In this document: piece after piece, positions 8,301 to 14,979 of the stretch
How positions within the stretch are numbered: position 1 is the first letter of the stretch
How the letters are laid out: each line of letters begins with the position of its first letter
Assembly (NCBI GenBank): GCA_009885525.1
Contig: VFKN01000086.1
Span: forward strand, 1-33,502
DNA: 33,502 nucleotides
Source: Anaerolineaceae bacterium
Lineage (GTDB): Bacteria; Chloroflexota; Anaerolineae; Anaerolineales; Villigracilaceae
Reading direction: 5' to 3'
The notes under the pieces: model-generated
Told to the model about the DNA's origin: nothing
The model's input: the letters and a program-made list of their open reading frames with translations, nothing else
The model's database searches: none
Program-made: the position numbers and the translations under genes

Positions 8301-8747
8301 ATGCAGGCACAATTAAATGCGCGTTTTTCAGAACCCAATCAGAAAATCAATATTGGAAACTTTTCCACGGAAGACAATGAAGGCAATTATGAAGTTTGTA
8401 TTGCTAACATCAGTCCGGCAGAGCGGCGCAAGCGATTAAGATTTGGCATCATGCAATTTGTAATCAGTTTTATTATTCTCGCCGCGCTGCTTTTCTTTAG
8501 TGTAGATAAATATTGGCGGCTCATTTTATACCTCCCATTAGGCGCAGCTTTCAGCGGATATTTTCAATGGCGCGACAAGACCTGAGTATCTCTTGCCCGG
8601 CGCAGTTTGCGTCAACTCAGTGATGAAAAAGAAAAAATCGAAGATCAAGGCGAAGCGGATCAGATTAAACGGCAGGCTCGCAAGGTGTTGATAAAATCCA
8701 CTTTGGCAGCCCTTGCGCTAACTTTCCTCATTTTGTTTTTACCGTAA
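8301..8747 (+). CDS. Small three-helix membrane protein, probable selenoprotein (in-frame TGA at 8583-8585 read as Sec95)
   Basis: Read through TGA, the frame gives a 148-residue protein. It has a hydrophilic N-terminus with 'SPAERRKRL' and TM helices at about 48-68 and 72-90. The sequence 'WRDKT-U-VSLARRS' follows, then a charged segment (DEKEKIEDQGEADQ) and a C-terminal helix 'LAALALTFLILFLP' ending at TAA 8745. Sequence after the TGA is protein-like, stays in the same frame, and keeps the Arg/Lys-rich helix that typically precedes a final TM. A hairpin fitting a bacterial SECIS lies 19 nt after the TGA. I recall related small membrane proteins with Cys after 'KT' at this point, which would fit Cys-to-Sec replacement, but this is unverified. 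The alternative is a nonsense mutation or a true stop giving 94 residues. Shine-Dalgarno-like AGGA is at 8288-8296. Confidence 0.65.
8599..8613 (+). promoter_or_regulatory. Candidate SECIS hairpin downstream of TGA 8583
   Basis: Stem GGCGCA (8599-8604) pairs with TGCGTC (8608-8613), including one G-U, around loop GTT. The loop starts with G and lies 19 nt after the TGA, inside the usual 16-37 nt bacterial range. The stem is short. Confidence 0.55.
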
Positions 8748-8796
8748 TCATCAAACGTCCTGTAAATGCGCGGAGCGTTTTCTTTCCCCAATTTGA

Positions 8797-8861
8797 ATTT
8801 CCGCTATGGAATTCAAAACGAAACCCTCCCAAAAATTTGACCTGCCCAAGCGCCTTGCGCG
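8797..8861 (+). repeat. Direct repeat: duplicated 5' end of glgP
   Basis: This 65-nt stretch matches 9589-9653, the last 9 nt before and first 56 nt of glgP, with a single mismatch (T at 8856, C at 9648). Sequence identity stops sharply on both sides. The copies lie 792 nt apart and bracket the inverted repeat and the surface-protein remnant. Confidence 0.95.
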
Positions 8862-8869
8862 TCATTGCG

Positions 8870-9004
8870 ATGGCGATCCTGCCTCCGCCTTACGCCCCGG
8901 GACTTGAGATGGTCATGATCTCGATCGTTTTGACGGTTGTTCTTTGCGCCGCCGCAGTTGTTGTGTTTGCGCTGGTCGGACGGTTCGCGAAAAACCCCAT
9001 CTGA
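8870..9004 (+). CDS. Doubtful 44-codon ORF with one membrane segment
   Basis: From ATG 8870 to TGA 9002 the frame reads 'MAILPPPYAPGLEM', then a hydrophobic run (ISIVLTVVLCAAAVVVFALV), then basic 'GRFAKNPI'. It looks like a single-span membrane peptide or a fragment of a larger membrane protein. No clear ribosome-binding site is seen, and it begins within 10 nt of the end of the duplicated glgP segment. No family is recognised. Confidence 0.3.
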   Translation: MAILPPPYAPGLEMVMISIVLTVVLCAAAVVVFALVGRFAKNPI

Positions 9005-9054
9005 ACCTTTATCATTATTTCATCCGTCTTTCTGGTCATTAGTTTTCTACTTCT

Positions 9055-9153
9055 CTACCGTACACGTAAACCCTAAAGGTCTGCTTTGCCTTCGCAAAAT
9101 CCCGATTAACGAGAAAGACCTTTAGGGTTTTTTACGAGAAAAATGTACGGTAG
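9055..9153. repeat. 99-nt inverted repeat
   Basis: Outer arms are CTACCGTACA (9055-9064) and TGTACGGTAG (9144-9153). Inner arms are GTAAACCCTAAAGGTCT (9066-9082) and AGACCTTTAGGGTTTTTTAC (9116-9135), with three extra T. The loop is 33 nt. It could be a small mobile element remnant or a stretched terminator-like hairpin. Confidence 0.8.
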
Positions 9154-9185
9154 CAAATTTTCTACCTGATATTGCGGTCGTCTCT

Positions 9186-9527
9186 GTGCCGATGCCCGAC
9201 ACTGCGGTGATCGCCAAAGTCACGCTCAAAATTAAGAAACAAAATATTGCTGGCGGTGGTAATCCGGTTACAATTTTTCAGGCAGCCACGAGTAAAACGT
9301 ATGGACCCTTCAAACCTGCGGCAGTGAACAATTGGTACAGCATTGACCTGACGAATGGAAAAGCCTATATCAACAAACTCGCGGCGAATGGCGGCTTGAC
9401 TCAAATCCGCCTGCGCTTCAAACTGGATGATAACAACAACGCAATTGCCAACTACCTCAGCCTGTTTAGCGGTAACGCGCCCACCGCATCGCGTCCGCAG
9501 TTGATCGTTGACTACTACATTCCGTGA
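9186..9527 (+). pseudogene. C-terminal fragment of a secreted beta-domain (DNRLRE-like) surface protein
   Basis: The 113-codon frame ('MPDTAVIAKVTLKIKK', 'YSIDLTNGKAYIN', 'LTQIRLRFKLDDNNN', 'ASRPQLIVDYYIP') matches the end of a beta-sandwich domain that I recall as frequent at the C-terminus of large secreted Chloroflexota proteins. There is no signal peptide, no ribosome-binding site and no upstream domain. The join 'FQAATSKTYGPF' seems to lack an internal segment found in intact copies (recollection). The native stop and a strong terminator are kept. It is best read as a truncated remnant inside the scar upstream of glgP. Confidence 0.6.
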
Positions 9528-9543
9528 AAGTAATTTAATCCCA

Positions 9544-9580
9544 AACAGCGCCCTTGATCTCTCAAGGGCGCTGTTTTTTT
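9544..9580 (+). terminator. Rho-independent terminator
   Basis: AACAGCGCCCTTGA (9544-9557) pairs perfectly with the sequence at 9562-9575, followed by a run of T. It closes the surface-protein remnant and lies just upstream of the glgP promoter. Confidence 0.93.
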
Positions 9581-9597
9581 CTGGTATCATTTCCGCT

Positions 9598-11730
9598 ATG
9601 GAATTCAAAACGAAACCCTCCCAAAAATTTGACCTGCCCAAGCGCCTCGCGCGCCTTGGCGAATTAGCCTTCAATCTCTGGTGGACGTGGCAGCCCGAAG
9701 CCGCGCGCCTGTTCGGAAAACTCGATTATGACCTGTGGGAACGCCTCGGACATAATCCCATCCGCCTGCTGAATGAGATTGGCCGCGAGCGTTTGGATGA
9801 AGCAGCAGAGGATCAGGATTATCTTGCACTTTATGATTCACTCTTTGAAAAATTCGACCTGTATTTCAAAAAAGAATCATGGTCTCAAAAAGCGCACCCC
9901 GAATTGAAAAATTCCATCGCGTATTTCTCGATGGAATTCGGCTTGCACGAAACGCTGCCCATTTACTCCGGCGGTCTTGGCGTGCTGGCGGGCGATCATC
10001 TCAAAGAATCTTCCGATCTCGGCTTGCCGCTGGTGGCTGTCGGCTTCATGTATGCGCAGGGATATTTCTCGCAGCGCATCAGCGAAGACGGCTGGCAGGA
10101 AGCGCTCAACAACCCTTTGACCGTTGAGCATTTGCCTGTTTCACTGGTTACAAAAAATGACAAACCCGTCACAGTTGAAATCAAATTTCCCGACCGCAGC
10201 ATCCTCGCCCAAATTTGGGAAGTGCGCGTGGGTCGTGTTGCGCTTTATTTATTGGATTCAAATGTCGAAGCCAATGATGAACATGATCGCTTGTTAACCG
10301 CGCGCCTTTACTGGTCTGATCTTGATCGCCGCATGATGCAGGAAATCCTGCTCGGTATTGGCGGCGTGCGTGCCTTGCGCGCCCTGGGATACGCTCCCGA
10401 TGTCTGGCACATGAACGAAGGTCACGCATCTTTCTTAACGCTTGAACGCGCGCGCGAACTCGTTGCGACTGGTTTAACGTTTGCAGACGCCATCCAAAAA
10501 AATCGCGGACAAAATGTTTTCACCACGCACACGCCAGTCCCCGCAGGCAATGATGAATTTCCGCTTTGGCTGGTGGATAAATATCTATCATCTTATTGGG
10601 GTGAACTCGGTTTGACCCGCGAAGAATTTATAGACGTTGCCAAGCATCGTCAGGGGCACAGTGAAACGTATTCCATGCCAATTCTTGCGCTCAAACTTTC
10701 CGGCGGCAGCAATGGCGTTTCGGAATTGCACGGCGAAGTCTCACGCGACATGTGGAAATTTCTCTGGCAGGATCGCGATGTAAAAGATGTTCCAATTCAG
10801 CATGTCACCAACGGCGTTCATACCGCCAATTGGATGGCGCGCCGCTTGAACATGCTGCTCGAAAAATATCTCGGCGACGATTGGTACGACAACCTCGACG
10901 ATCACGCGCTGATGGCGAAACTCGATTCGATTCCTGACTCCGAGTTATGGAGCACGCGCTTGCATCTCAAACGCAAACTCGCATTCTATATGCGCGAACG
11001 CGTCCGCGAGCGCTGGACCGGCGGCGGATTTCATCCCGTTCAGGTTGTATCCTCTGGTGTGATGATCAACCCCTACGCGTTGACGATTGGTTTCGCGCGC
11101 CGCTTCGCAACCTACAAACGCGCGAATTTAATCTTCTCCGATATTGACCGCATGCTCGAGTTGATCAACCGCCCGAATATGCCTGTGCAAATTATCTTCG
11201 CGGGCAAAGCGCATCCCGCCGATGAACCCGGCAAGCAGTTGATCCAAAAAGTGTATCGCAATGTCAAAAAAGCCGAAACCGGCGGACGCCTCGTCTTCCT
11301 CGAAGACTACGATATGAACCTCGCGCGTTACCTCGTTCAAGGTGTGGATGTGTGGATGAACACGCCGCGCCGCCCGCTGGAAGCCAGTGGAACATCAGGT
11401 ATGAAAGCCGCGATCAACGGCGCGCTGAATTTCTCCGTGCTGGATGGCTGGTGGCGTGAGGCTTATAACGGTCGTAACGGCTGGTCAATTGGTGAAGATA
11501 AGGAATATGAATCAACGGAAGCGCAAGATCAATTCGATGCCGGAGATTTATACAACACGCTCGAAAACAAAATCATCCCGCTCTATTATGACCGCGACCC
11601 GAAAGAAATCTCGCACGAGTGGGTGGCGATGATGAAAGACACCATGAAGACCTGCATCCCGCAATTCTCCACGCGCCGCATGGTCAAACAATATGTCGAG
11701 AAATTCTACGCCCCCGCGTTGAAGAAATAA
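9598..11730 (+). CDS. glgP: Alpha-glucan phosphorylase (GT35)
   Basis: The 710-residue enzyme is of the short bacterial/archaeal alpha-glucan phosphorylase type. The N-terminal domain typical of this subgroup ('LGELAFNLWWTWQPEA') starts at about residue 19. It contains 'IYSGGLGVLAGDHLKESSDLG' character, 'VWHMNEGHASFL', 'FTTHTPVPAGND', and the PLP region 'EASGTSGMKAAINGALN' with PLP-binding Lys603. It releases glucose-1-phosphate from glycogen or maltodextrin using phosphate. Start ATG 9598 replaces a longer open frame that runs into the terminator. There is no Shine-Dalgarno, but TATCAT ends 7 nt upstream, suggesting a leaderless mRNA. The 5' end is duplicated at 8797-8861. Confidence 0.97.
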   Translation: MEFKTKPSQKFDLPKRLARLGELAFNLWWTWQPEAARLFGKLDYDLWERLGHNPIRLLNEIGRERLDEAAEDQDYLALYDSLFEKFDLYFKKESWSQKAHPELKNSIAYFSMEFGLHETLPIYSGGLGVLAGDHLKESSDLGLPLVAVGFMYAQGYFSQRISEDGWQEALNNPLTVEHLPVSLVTKNDKPVTVEIKFPDRSILAQIWEVRVGRVALYLLDSNVEANDEHDRLLTARLYWSDLDRRMMQEILLGIGGVRALRALGYAPDVWHMNEGHASFLTLERARELVATGLTFADAIQKNRGQNVFTTHTPVPAGNDEFPLWLVDKYLSSYWGELGLTREEFIDVAKHRQGHSETYSMPILALKLSGGSNGVSELHGEVSRDMWKFLWQDRDVKDVPIQHVTNGVHTANWMARRLNMLLEKYLGDDWYDNLDDHALMAKLDSIPDSELWSTRLHLKRKLAFYMRERVRERWTGGGFHPVQVVSSGVMINPYALTIGFARRFATYKRANLIFSDIDRMLELINRPNMPVQIIFAGKAHPADEPGKQLIQKVYRNVKKAETGGRLVFLEDYDMNLARYLVQGVDVWMNTPRRPLEASGTSGMKAAINGALNFSVLDGWWREAYNGRNGWSIGEDKEYESTEAQDQFDAGDLYNTLENKIIPLYYDRDPKEISHEWVAMMKDTMKTCIPQFSTRRMVKQYVEKFYAPALKK

Positions 11731-11735
11731 ATCAT

Positions 11736-11782
11736 GACGACGGACAATGGACGATTGACCATATCACCCATTGTTCATCGTC
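11736..11782. repeat. Palindrome of GACAATGG-type words
   Basis: GACGACGGACAATGG (11736-11750) and CCATTGTTCATCGTC (11768-11782) are inverted with two mismatches. It occupies the spacer between glgP and the rhodanese gene. Confidence 0.75.
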
Positions 11783-11796
11783 TAAAAGAGAAAATT

Positions 11797-12141
11797 ATGT
11801 TTCCCGAAATTACAGTCACCGAACTCAGTGAAAAACTAAAATCCGAAGAGAAATTTATCCTGCTGGATGTCCGCGAACTCGATGAGTTAAATCGCGCGAA
11901 GATCACCGACCCGCGGCTTGAAGTCACGCCGATGAGCAAACTCGCGCAGCAGGGCGTGAAAGCATTATCCGAGTCCGTACAAGCGCAGCAGATTCCAGTT
12001 TATGTAATGTGTCATCACGGCAGCCGCAGCATGCAAGTGACTGGCTGGCTCATGCAACAGGGATTCAAAAATGTCATCAACGTCACCGGCGGCATTGACC
12101 AATACGCGCGCAAAGTTGATCCATCGGTTGGGTTTTACTGA
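11797..12141 (+). CDS. Rhodanese-domain protein
   Basis: This 114-residue single rhodanese domain has 'FILLDVRELDELNRAKI' (20-36), the active-site loop Cys72-His-His-Gly-Ser-Arg-Ser, and the terminal 'VINVTGGIDQYARKVDP'. The family carries persulfide sulfur on the catalytic Cys for sulfur transfer or detoxification. ATG 11797 is preferred over the frame-opening ATG 11734, because the intervening codons lie in a palindromic repeat and an AAGAGAAAA purine stretch precedes 11797. Rhodaneses may feed sulfur or selenium chemistry, but nothing here specifies that. Confidence 0.93.
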   Translation: MFPEITVTELSEKLKSEEKFILLDVRELDELNRAKITDPRLEVTPMSKLAQQGVKALSESVQAQQIPVYVMCHHGSRSMQVTGWLMQQGFKNVINVTGGIDQYARKVDPSVGFY

Positions 12142-12145
12142 TCGT

Positions 12146-12238
12146 TTGAAAGTAAAAGGTTGAAGGTTCAAAGTTGAAGGTTGAGAATTCCGAAAGGGCT
12201 TTCAACCTTCAATTTTTAAACCTGCCAACTTTCAACCG
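12146..12238. repeat. Palindrome of GGTTGAAGGTT-type words
   Basis: The left arm contains AAAGGTTGAAGGTT and AAAGTTGAAGGTTG. The right arm contains CTTTCAACCTTCAA and AACTTTCAACC. Short tandem words face their reverse complements. Confidence 0.75.
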
Positions 12239-12253
12239 AAGTTCTTAAAACCA

Positions 12254-12279
12254 GACCGCCACCCTTGCGGATGGCGGTC
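12254..12279 (-). terminator. Probable terminator of the minus-strand small ORF
   Basis: GACCGCCA/TGGCGGTC plus CC/GG with one mismatch surround a 4-nt loop. On the minus strand it is followed by TGGTTTT. Confidence 0.55.
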
Positions 12280-12284
12280 GTGGG

Positions 12285-12332
12285 GCGCTGTGGCAATTCT
12301 TCGTTAGATCGTGAAGAGGGATGCCACAGCGC
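12285..12332 (-). ncRNA. Structured RNA hairpin overlapping the small ORF
   Basis: A perfect 11-bp stem, GCGCTGTGGCA (12285-12295) with TGCCACAGCGC (12322-12332), encloses an inner CTTC/GAAG pairing. On the minus strand it spans the second half and the stop codon of the 16-codon ORF. The segment could be a small RNA or a leader-like regulatory element. Confidence 0.5.
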
Positions 12333-12354
12333 TGGGTTTATTGCTACTTTTCAT
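12304..12354 (-). CDS. Putative 16-residue peptide with strong Shine-Dalgarno
   Basis: The minus-strand ORF (ATG 12354 to TAA 12304) encodes MKSSNKPSAVASLFTI. It is preceded by GGAGGAGGTGAT (12373-12362), one of the best ribosome-binding sites in the window, 8 nt from the ATG. Hairpins follow inside and after it, and no downstream gene lies on that strand, so a conventional attenuator is unlikely. A real peptide, a toxin-like microprotein or a translated small RNA are all possible. No family is recognised. Confidence 0.45.
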   Translation of the reverse strand: MKSSNKPSAVASLFTI

Positions 12355-12577
12355 AAGTGACATCACCTCCTCCATTTCTTAGAATGGCGATTAAATTGTA
12401 TGCCCCTTGAAAGATAATGGTAGTATGTCACAAAAGAATTCGGATGTCAATAGCCTGATTTTGATTCTTACCTTTTTGTAATCTTTCCCATTCCTGAAAA
12501 TTTGTGATACCTTTTGAGAGTCTCCGCCAGACTATCACTGCTATCCTTTATGTATGAAATTTGATCAGGAGAAACCC

Positions 12578-14170
12578 ATGAAAACAAAACCAAACAAATT
12601 ATGGATCATCGTGTTCGCCCTCGGCTGGCTGGCTGATTTCCTCTTTTGGAAAAAAAATCCCGGCATCAATTTTGCGATCTTCGCGGGGATGTGTCTGCTC
12701 GCTGCTTTTTATCTGCTGCTGGAGGATGGGCTGCGCCCGCGCCCCGCTACCTTGATTTTGATCCTGCCATTCGGATTTTTTGCCGCCACCACGTTTATCC
12801 GCGCCGATCCGATGACGGTTTTTCTCGCGGTTACATTTACGCTGCTGGTGATGACGCTGTTCGCAATGTCATATCTTGGCGGGCGCTGGTATTTGTATAC
12901 GCTTGCAGACTACTTCACGAAATCGCTGCAACTGTTGGGCAGTTTGGTGGCGCGCCCGATCACCTTTATGAATGAGGTGCGCAAATCGCAAGCCGAAGCG
13001 GGTGTGCAGTCTTCTAAAAGAAATATCTGGCCGGTGGTGCGCGGCATCGTAATTGCGCTGCCAATCGTAGCAATCTTCGCCGCGTTGCTCTCCTCCGCGG
13101 ATGTGATCTTCGGTCAGCAGTTGGGGAACATCATGAAATGGTTCAGGATGGACAACCTGCCCGAGTTGATTTTTCGCTTTGTCTACATCGTCGTCATCGG
13201 ATATGCGCTCGCGGGTGTGATCTTGCACGCTGCCACCGAATCGACAGATGAAAAACTTGCCAGAGAAGATAAGCCGTTCTTGCCGCCATTTCTCGGCTTT
13301 ACCGAATCCACAATTGTATTGGGCAGCGTGGTCGCGCTCTTTGCCGCTTTTGTGGTTGTGCAATTTCAATATTTTTTTGGCGGGCAAACCAATATCCACA
13401 TTGACGGCTACACCTATGCCGAATATGCGCGCAACGGATTTGGCGAACTGGTAACCGTTGCGTTCTTTGCCCTGTTGATGCTGCTGACATTGAACTCCAT
13501 CACCAAACGCGAAACCGAATCGCAGCGCAAAATATATTCGGGCTTGGGTGTTGCGCTCGTCGCGCTGTTGCTGGTCATGCTGTTTTCGGCGTTCAAGCGT
13601 CTCGGCTTGTATGAAGCCGCTTATGGTTTCTCGCGCCTGCGCACATACACACATGTCTTTTTGATCTGGATTGGCTTGCTGCTGATCACAACCATTGCGC
13701 TTGAGATTTTCCACAAAGAGCGCATGTTTACACTGGCGCTGCTGATTGCTTCGTTTGGATTTGCGGTTTCGCTGCCCATCCTCAACGTAGATGCGTTTAT
13801 TGTCAACCAAAATATTCAGCGCGAATTGCATACAAAGGCGAAAGATAACGTGCCATTGGATGCGAGTTATTTTGTGCAACTTTCCGATGATGCGATTCCG
13901 CCGCTGGTCTCCGCGTACCGCGACTCCGCGCTGCCGAATCCGCTGCGAGAGCAAATTGGCGCGGCGCTGGTTTGCATCCAGCAGCAGCGAAATAATTCAC
14001 GCGATACATCGTGGCAATCCTTCCACTTTGCCACATTCAACGCGGATAAATCCCTGACGTTGATTCAAAAAAATCTCAAAGGATTTAAGTTCGTCGATAC
14101 GGATTATCCCAACACGGTCACAACGCCGTCAGGTGAAGATATCTCCTGTTCGGGTTATTACTATGATTAG
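12578..14170 (+). CDS. Polytopic membrane protein, DUF4173/DUF4153-like
   Basis: The 530-residue protein has about ten or more hydrophobic helices over its first 400 residues and a soluble C-terminal tail of about 110. Landmarks of the DUF4173-type family are 'YTYAEYARNGFGELV' and 'SRLRTYTHVFLIWIG'. Function is unknown for the family. ATG 12578 is chosen because AGGAG ends 6 nt before it; the in-frame ATG 12554 has no such signal. It lies 60 bp upstream of the DsbA-like selenoprotein on the same strand and could be cotranscribed with it. Confidence 0.8.
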   Translation: MKTKPNKLWIIVFALGWLADFLFWKKNPGINFAIFAGMCLLAAFYLLLEDGLRPRPATLILILPFGFFAATTFIRADPMTVFLAVTFTLLVMTLFAMSYLGGRWYLYTLADYFTKSLQLLGSLVARPITFMNEVRKSQAEAGVQSSKRNIWPVVRGIVIALPIVAIFAALLSSADVIFGQQLGNIMKWFRMDNLPELIFRFVYIVVIGYALAGVILHAATESTDEKLAREDKPFLPPFLGFTESTIVLGSVVALFAAFVVVQFQYFFGGQTNIHIDGYTYAEYARNGFGELVTVAFFALLMLLTLNSITKRETESQRKIYSGLGVALVALLLVMLFSAFKRLGLYEAAYGFSRLRTYTHVFLIWIGLLLITTIALEIFHKERMFTLALLIASFGFAVSLPILNVDAFIVNQNIQRELHTKAKDNVPLDASYFVQLSDDAIPPLVSAYRDSALPNPLREQIGAALVCIQQQRNNSRDTSWQSFHFATFNADKSLTLIQKNLKGFKFVDTDYPNTVTTPSGEDISCSGYYYD

Positions 14171-14230
14171 ATGTAAGAATCCATTCAAGCCGACTGTCTA
14201 CCTTGTATCTCATTTACAAAGGACTGACTT

Positions 14231-14830
14231 GTGGATTTCAAATTAACCATCTTCTCTGATTACATCTGACCGTGGTGCTATGTCGGCCAGGGTGTGGTCG
14301 ACCAACTGAAAGCAGAATACAACATTGATGTGGAGTGGCGTCCATATTATCTTCGTCCCGATACGCCGCCCGAAGGCATGGAGTTGCCCGCCTATATTAT
14401 CAAGGCGCGCGCCAGCGGAGCGGATGAGCGTTTGCAAAGCATGGCGAGCATGCACGGAATGAAATTCGCTTCGCCCGATCGTATTTACAACACGCGCATC
14501 GCGCACGAAGCCACCGAGTATGCGCGTGAGCATGGCAAGGCGCTTGAATTTCATCATGTGGTCTTTCGTCAGGTTTATAGCGATAGATTGGACATCAGCA
14601 AATGGGAAATTCTCCGCGTCGCCGCCGAAGAAGTGGGCTTGGATGCGGATGACATGCAAGCCGTTGTGGATGGCGGCAAGTACACCGCCGAGGTCGCTGA
14701 GCAAGTTCAGCGCGCGCAGCAGATTGGTGTGAGTGGTGTGCCAACCTATGTGATCAATGACCGTTACGCAGTCGTCGGCGCGCAGCCTTATGAAGCGTTC
14801 AAAAGGGTACTGGCGCAGATCTTGAAATAA
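14231..14830 (+). CDS. DsbA/FrnE-family thiol oxidoreductase, selenoprotein (in-frame TGA at 14267-14269 = Sec13)
   Basis: From GTG 14231 the frame reads 'MDFKLTIFSDYI', TGA, 'PWCYVGQGVV' and continues without a break to TAA 14828, giving 199 residues. FrnE/DsbA-like proteins (PF01323) normally have a Cys-Pro-Trp-Cys motif after an N-terminal 'SDY' beta strand. Here TGA falls exactly on the first Cys, giving Sec13-Pro-Trp-Cys16. The rest is full length and conserved: 'WRPYYLRPDTPPEGMEL', an alpha-helical insert, and the cis-Pro loop 'GVSGVPTYVIN' near the C-terminus. AAAGGA (14218-14223) lies 7 nt before the GTG, and an in-frame TGA at 14225 bars an earlier start. A strong SECIS-like hairpin follows 20 nt after the TGA, and tRNA-Sec is at the left end of the window. 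It probably catalyses cytosolic thiol-disulfide exchange. Conventional callers would start at GTG 14294 and lose the active site. Confidence 0.93.
14282..14302 (+). promoter_or_regulatory. SECIS element of the DsbA-like selenoprotein
   Basis: GTCGGCCA (14282-14289) pairs with TGGTCGAC (14295-14302): 8 bp with one G-U and a 5-nt loop GGGTG beginning with G. The loop starts 20 nt after the TGA, within the 16-37 nt window of bacterial SECIS elements. Confidence 0.88.
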
Positions 14831-14831
14831 A

Positions 14832-14873
14832 AAAATCGGGACAGGCTTTTAGGGCTTGTCCCGATTTTTATTA
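14832..14873 (+). terminator. Rho-independent terminator after the selenoprotein gene
   Basis: AAAAATCGGGACA faces TGTCCCGATTTTT across a short AT-containing loop, followed by T-rich sequence. Confidence 0.85.
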
Positions 14874-14911
14874 TGCGCGAATGCCTGTGAAATTTACAGT
14901 AATGCGCGTCT

Positions 14912-14968
14912 TGGCTCCTTGCTAGGACTTGAACCTGCGACCTTCGGGCAATTCAAGTATTCCTAGCG
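14912..14968 (-). repeat. tRNA-3'-end-like palindrome at the edge of an A+T-rich islet
   Basis: The minus strand reads GGTCGCAGGTTCAAGTCC, then TAGCAAGGAGCCA, like the T arm and acceptor of a tRNA with CCA. However, the T stem does not pair properly and no 5' half exists. The same bases form an inverted repeat: GCTAGGACTTGAA (14921-14933) with TTCAAGTATTCCTAGC (14953-14968), with a 3-nt bulge. It may be a decayed tRNA fragment, such as an integration scar, or another intergenic palindrome. Confidence 0.5.
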
Positions 14969-14979
14969 GCATACGTTTT

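Larger units (their letters stand above)
8748..9185. other. Non-genic scar region upstream of glgP
   Basis: No complete gene is evident over about 440 nt. The stretch contains a duplicated 65-nt copy of the glgP start, a 44-codon ORF with one hydrophobic segment, and a long inverted repeat, each listed separately. The copy of the glgP start runs only 33 codons before a TGA, so it makes no enzyme. Confidence 0.7.

Noticed and set aside
9055..9153. Integron attC site
   Set aside because: The arms lack recognisable R/L core sites, and no integrase or cassette array is nearby.
12254..12373. Metabolite riboswitch controlling a downstream gene
   Set aside because: The only genes on the relevant strand are far away; the plus-strand rhodanese is upstream and converging, so no controlled gene exists.
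12869..13954. Long minus-strand ORF opposite the DUF4173-like gene
   Set aside because: Composition (Gln/Arg/His-rich, no domain) is typical of an antisense shadow; the plus strand has clear TM helices and a Shine-Dalgarno.
14267..14269. TGA as a frameshift or nonsense mutation in the DsbA-like gene
   Set aside because: The reading frame is identical on both sides, the TGA replaces exactly the active-site Cys, a SECIS-like hairpin is correctly placed, and tRNA-Sec is in the window.
14912..14968. A functional tRNA gene
   Set aside because: The T stem does not pair and no 5' half, D arm or anticodon arm can be found; kept only as a tRNA-like palindrome.
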